From assembly GCF_000419685.1 (NCBI RefSeq), contig NZ_ATTM01000007.1, positions 1 through 64,000 of the forward strand: 64,000 bases of DNA, given 5' to 3'. The translations under genes and the position numbers were made by a program. The notes beneath the pieces were generated by a model. That model was not told where the DNA came from and ran no database searches. It worked only from the letters and a program-made list of their open reading frames with translations. Numbering within the stretch: the first letter of the stretch is position 1; each line of letters opens with the position of its first letter. Positions 62,272-64,000 of the stretch are shown piece after piece. The DNA comes from Flavobacterium antarcticum DSM 19726 (GTDB lineage: Bacteria; Bacteroidota; Bacteroidia; Flavobacteriales; Flavobacteriaceae).

Positions 62272-63291
62272 CTAATATTTGCTCAACGTCGCTTTGTGCA
62301 TAAATTCTTCCGCTTTTTCTACCATATTATAGCTTCCGCAGAAAAACGGCACACGTTGATGTAATTCTGTTGGCACAATTTCCATAATTCTATTTAAACC
62401 ATCTGATGCTTTCCCTCCGGCTTGTTCCGCAATAAAAGCCATTGGATTACATTCATAAAGCAATCTTAACTTTCCTTTTGGTGCTTTTGAACTTGTTGGA
62501 TAAATATAAATTCCACCTTTAATCATATTTCTGTGAATATCGGAAACTAAACTTCCAATGTAACGCGAAGTATAAGGTCGGTCTTCTTCTTCCGTCTGGC
62601 AATATTTGATGTAATCTTTTACTCCTTGTGGAAAATGCGTGTAATTTCCTTCATTTACACTGTAAATATTTCCATCTCTTTTGAATGTCATGTTTGGATG
62701 TGAAAGGTAAAAAGTTCCAATCGCAGGATTCAAAGTAAAACCATTAACGCCATGACCCGTTGTATAAACAATCATCGTAGACGTTCCGTAAATTACGTAA
62801 CCAGCGGCAACTTGATTGATTCCAGGTTGTAAGAAATCTTCAAGCGTAACCGGCGACCCAATTGGCGTTACCCTTCTATAAACCGAAAAAATAGTTCCTA
62901 CAGAAACATTCACATCAATATTTGAAGACCCATCTAACGGATCCATCAAAACCACATATTTGTTATTATGACTGTTGTCGCTTCCTTGAACGGTGATAAA
63001 ATCATCGTTTTCTTCAGAAGCAATTCCGCATACAATTTCTCTGTTGATTAAATTTTGAATAAAAACCTCATTGGCGTATACATCCAGTTTTTGCTGGTCT
63101 TCACCTTGAATATTTTGTTCACCAGCGGCTCCAATAATGTCTACAAGTCCGGCTTTATTTACTTTATAATTTACGACTTTTGCCGCTAATCGAATCGAGT
63201 TGATGATTCGAGATAATTCTCCAGAAGAGTATTTAAAATCAGTTTGTTTTTCAATAATAAATTCCCCTAAAGTCTGGTTGCGTTTTTCCAT
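62272..63291 (-). CDS. fbp: class 1 fructose-1,6-bisphosphatase
   Basis: 339 aa. Metal and substrate motifs: [11 protein letters not shown] (Glu), [20 protein letters not shown] (Asp-Pro-Leu-Asp-Gly-Ser-Ser), [40 protein letters not shown] and [20 protein letters not shown]. It produces fructose-6-phosphate in gluconeogenesis. The gene is minus-stranded and diverges from the GNAT gene. Confidence 0.96.
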   Translation of the reverse strand: MEKRNQTLGEFIIEKQTDFKYSSGELSRIINSIRLAAKVVNYKVNKAGLVDIIGAAGEQNIQGEDQQKLDVYANEVFIQNLINREIVCGIASEENDDFITVQGSDNSHNNKYVVLMDPLDGSSNIDVNVSVGTIFSVYRRVTPIGSPVTLEDFLQPGINQVAAGYVIYGTSTMIVYTTGHGVNGFTLNPAIGTFYLSHPNMTFKRDGNIYSVNEGNYTHFPQGVKDYIKYCQTEEEDRPYTSRYIGSLVSDIHRNMIKGGIYIYPTSSKAPKGKLRLLYECNPMAFIAEQAGGKASDGLNRIMEIVPTELHQRVPFFCGSYNMVEKAEEFMHKATLSKY

Positions 63292-63355
63292 GTCGAAATC
63301 GTTGTAGTTATATCTTGCAAATATCGTTTATTTTGTGAAAATTGAAGACTTTTTA

Positions 63356-63384
63356 TTGGATAGTTTATCCGATTCGTATATTTG
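63356..63384 (+). promoter_or_regulatory. Bacteroidota promoter of the GNAT gene (TTG-N18-TATATTTG)
   Basis: TTG at 63356-63358 and TATATTTG at 63377-63384, spaced 18 bases; the ATG follows at 63400. This is the best full match to TTG-N17-23-TAnnTTTG in the window. Confidence 0.7.
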
Positions 63385-63399
63385 TGAAAACTTTAAAAA

Positions 63400-63873
63400 A
63401 TGAACATCAGAAAAGGAAGAATTGAAGATATGCCTCGCGTTTTAGAATTAATTCAGGAATTAGCCGTTTTTGAAAAACAACCTGATGCCGTTCAAGTTAC
63501 GGTTTCGGATTTAGAACGTGATGGATTTGGTTTACATCCTTTGTTCCAAATTTTAGTAGCAGAAGTAGACGGCGAAATCCCAGGAATTGCTTTATTTTAC
63601 AATCGGTTTTCAACGTGGAAAGGGAAAACGATTCACTTGGAAGATTTGATCGTTTCTGAACAATCTCGAGGTTCTGGAATCGGAATGCAATTGTACCAAG
63701 CCGTGATGGAAGAAGCCAAAAAGCAAAATGTCCGTCGTGTAGAATGGAACGTTTTAGACTGGAACACGCCCGCCATTTCTTTTTACGAAAAAACTGGCGC
63801 TGTTGTCTTTAAAGATTGGCTTGTCGCACAAATGGACGAAAAAGGATTGAGTGCATTTTTAGAAAGAAAATAA
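63400..63873 (+). CDS. GNAT family N-acetyltransferase
   Basis: 157 aa. GNAT acetyl-CoA loop SEQSRGSGIGMQLYQAVMEE (Arg/Gln-x-x-Gly-x-Gly/Ala) at ~residues 86-105, preceded by GKTIHLEDLIVS and followed by WNTPAISFYEKTGAV. Similar to the diamine (spermine/spermidine) acetyltransferase-like subgroup, but the acceptor is unknown. Stands between fbp and the aspartate kinase gene. Confidence 0.88.
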   Translation: MNIRKGRIEDMPRVLELIQELAVFEKQPDAVQVTVSDLERDGFGLHPLFQILVAEVDGEIPGIALFYNRFSTWKGKTIHLEDLIVSEQSRGSGIGMQLYQAVMEEAKKQNVRRVEWNVLDWNTPAISFYEKTGAVVFKDWLVAQMDEKGLSAFLERK

Positions 63874-63880
63874 TTTAGAG

Positions 63881-63922
63881 GATTTTACACAGATTTTACC
63901 AATTATCGCAGATTTTCAATAA
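63881..63922. repeat. degenerate CACAGATT-type intergenic repeat
   Basis: TTTTACACAGATTTTACC followed by TTATCGCAGATTTTC; matches the family at 5493, 42897 and 55196. Confidence 0.45.
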
Positions 63923-63961
63923 ATTATTTGTTTTAATTCAGGTCAAAAAACAGTACTAATA

Positions 63962-64000
63962 ATGAGGGTATTTAAGTTTGGTGGTGCTTCAATAAAAGAT
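63962..64000 (+). CDS. aspartate kinase, N-terminal fragment (truncated by window end)
   Basis: 13 codons: MRVFKFGGASIKD. The KFGGxS motif at residues 5-10 is the amino-acid kinase start of aspartokinases (usually KFGGTS). The rest lies outside the window. Confidence 0.75.
   Translation, partial: MRVFKFGGASIKD

Noticed and set aside
1-64000. CRISPR arrays, rRNA operons, prophage
   Set aside because: No regularly spaced repeats, no rRNA sequence and no phage structural genes seen.

Overview
The window looks like a chromosomal segment of a Flavobacterium-type Bacteroidota (Flavobacteriaceae). It is AT-rich, its genes lack Shine-Dalgarno sequences, and many genes have an upstream TAnnTTTG promoter element. 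Diagnostic content includes gliding genes gldE and gldD, type IX secretion (T9SS) C-terminal sorting domains, GLPGLI-family proteins, DUF3078, and a CTC-type L25. Most of it is ordinary core genome; the accessory parts are the interval after gldD and the large surface-protein genes.

Layout. 1-2195 (-): 5' part of a secreted fibronectin-III protein. 2.4-10.8 kb: housekeeping genes (lpxH-like hydrolase, recJ, rng, a 30-aa basic ribosomal-type protein, hup, mutY-ssb-gldE-gldD). 11.5-18.4 kb: an accessory island with three intact GLPGLI genes, one broken GLPGLI-like gene, a carboxypeptidase-regulatory/TonB-type outer-membrane protein, a truncated copy of the same protein, a small secreted protein lacking an ATG at its natural start, and a decayed IS1595-like transposase. 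The island is bounded by two copies of the last ~125 bp of gldD. 18.5-23.2 kb: tdk, an acidic protein abutting rsmI, a HEPN/MNT pair, a polysaccharide deacetylase lipoprotein and an OsmC protein. 23.5-24.95 kb (-): promoter, cobalamin riboswitch and a T9SS-secreted protein with an internal duplication. 25.2-32.4 kb: csp, rplY-prs, tRNA-Leu(CAA), then a biotin operon bioF-bioD-bioA plus a ketoacyl synthase. 32.5-52.1 kb: three T9SS giants (1888, 1137 and 675 aa) separated by eamA, tadA/dxs-DUF3078, dgt, an NlpC/P60 protein and recX. 52.5-64 kb: nrdA and nrdB split by repeat-laden spacer, DUF3109, marC, a short flavoprotein, hupE-dCMP deaminase-S41 peptidase, a TerB-like protein, fbp, a GNAT protein and the first codons of an aspartate kinase.

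The strongest leads are (i) the gldD 3'-end duplication that brackets the GLPGLI/TonB island, which reads like the scar of an insertion or recombination event next to a gliding gene, and (ii) a B12 riboswitch placed directly ahead of a T9SS-secreted protein, which makes that protein a candidate surface factor for corrinoid capture. Smaller leads are a dispersed hairpin repeat with compensating base changes, an RNase G without its zinc-link cysteines, a thymidine kinase without its zinc cysteines, and a perfect DnaA box with a palindrome upstream of nrdB.

All calls come from reading the sequence and recalled family knowledge; no database search was run.
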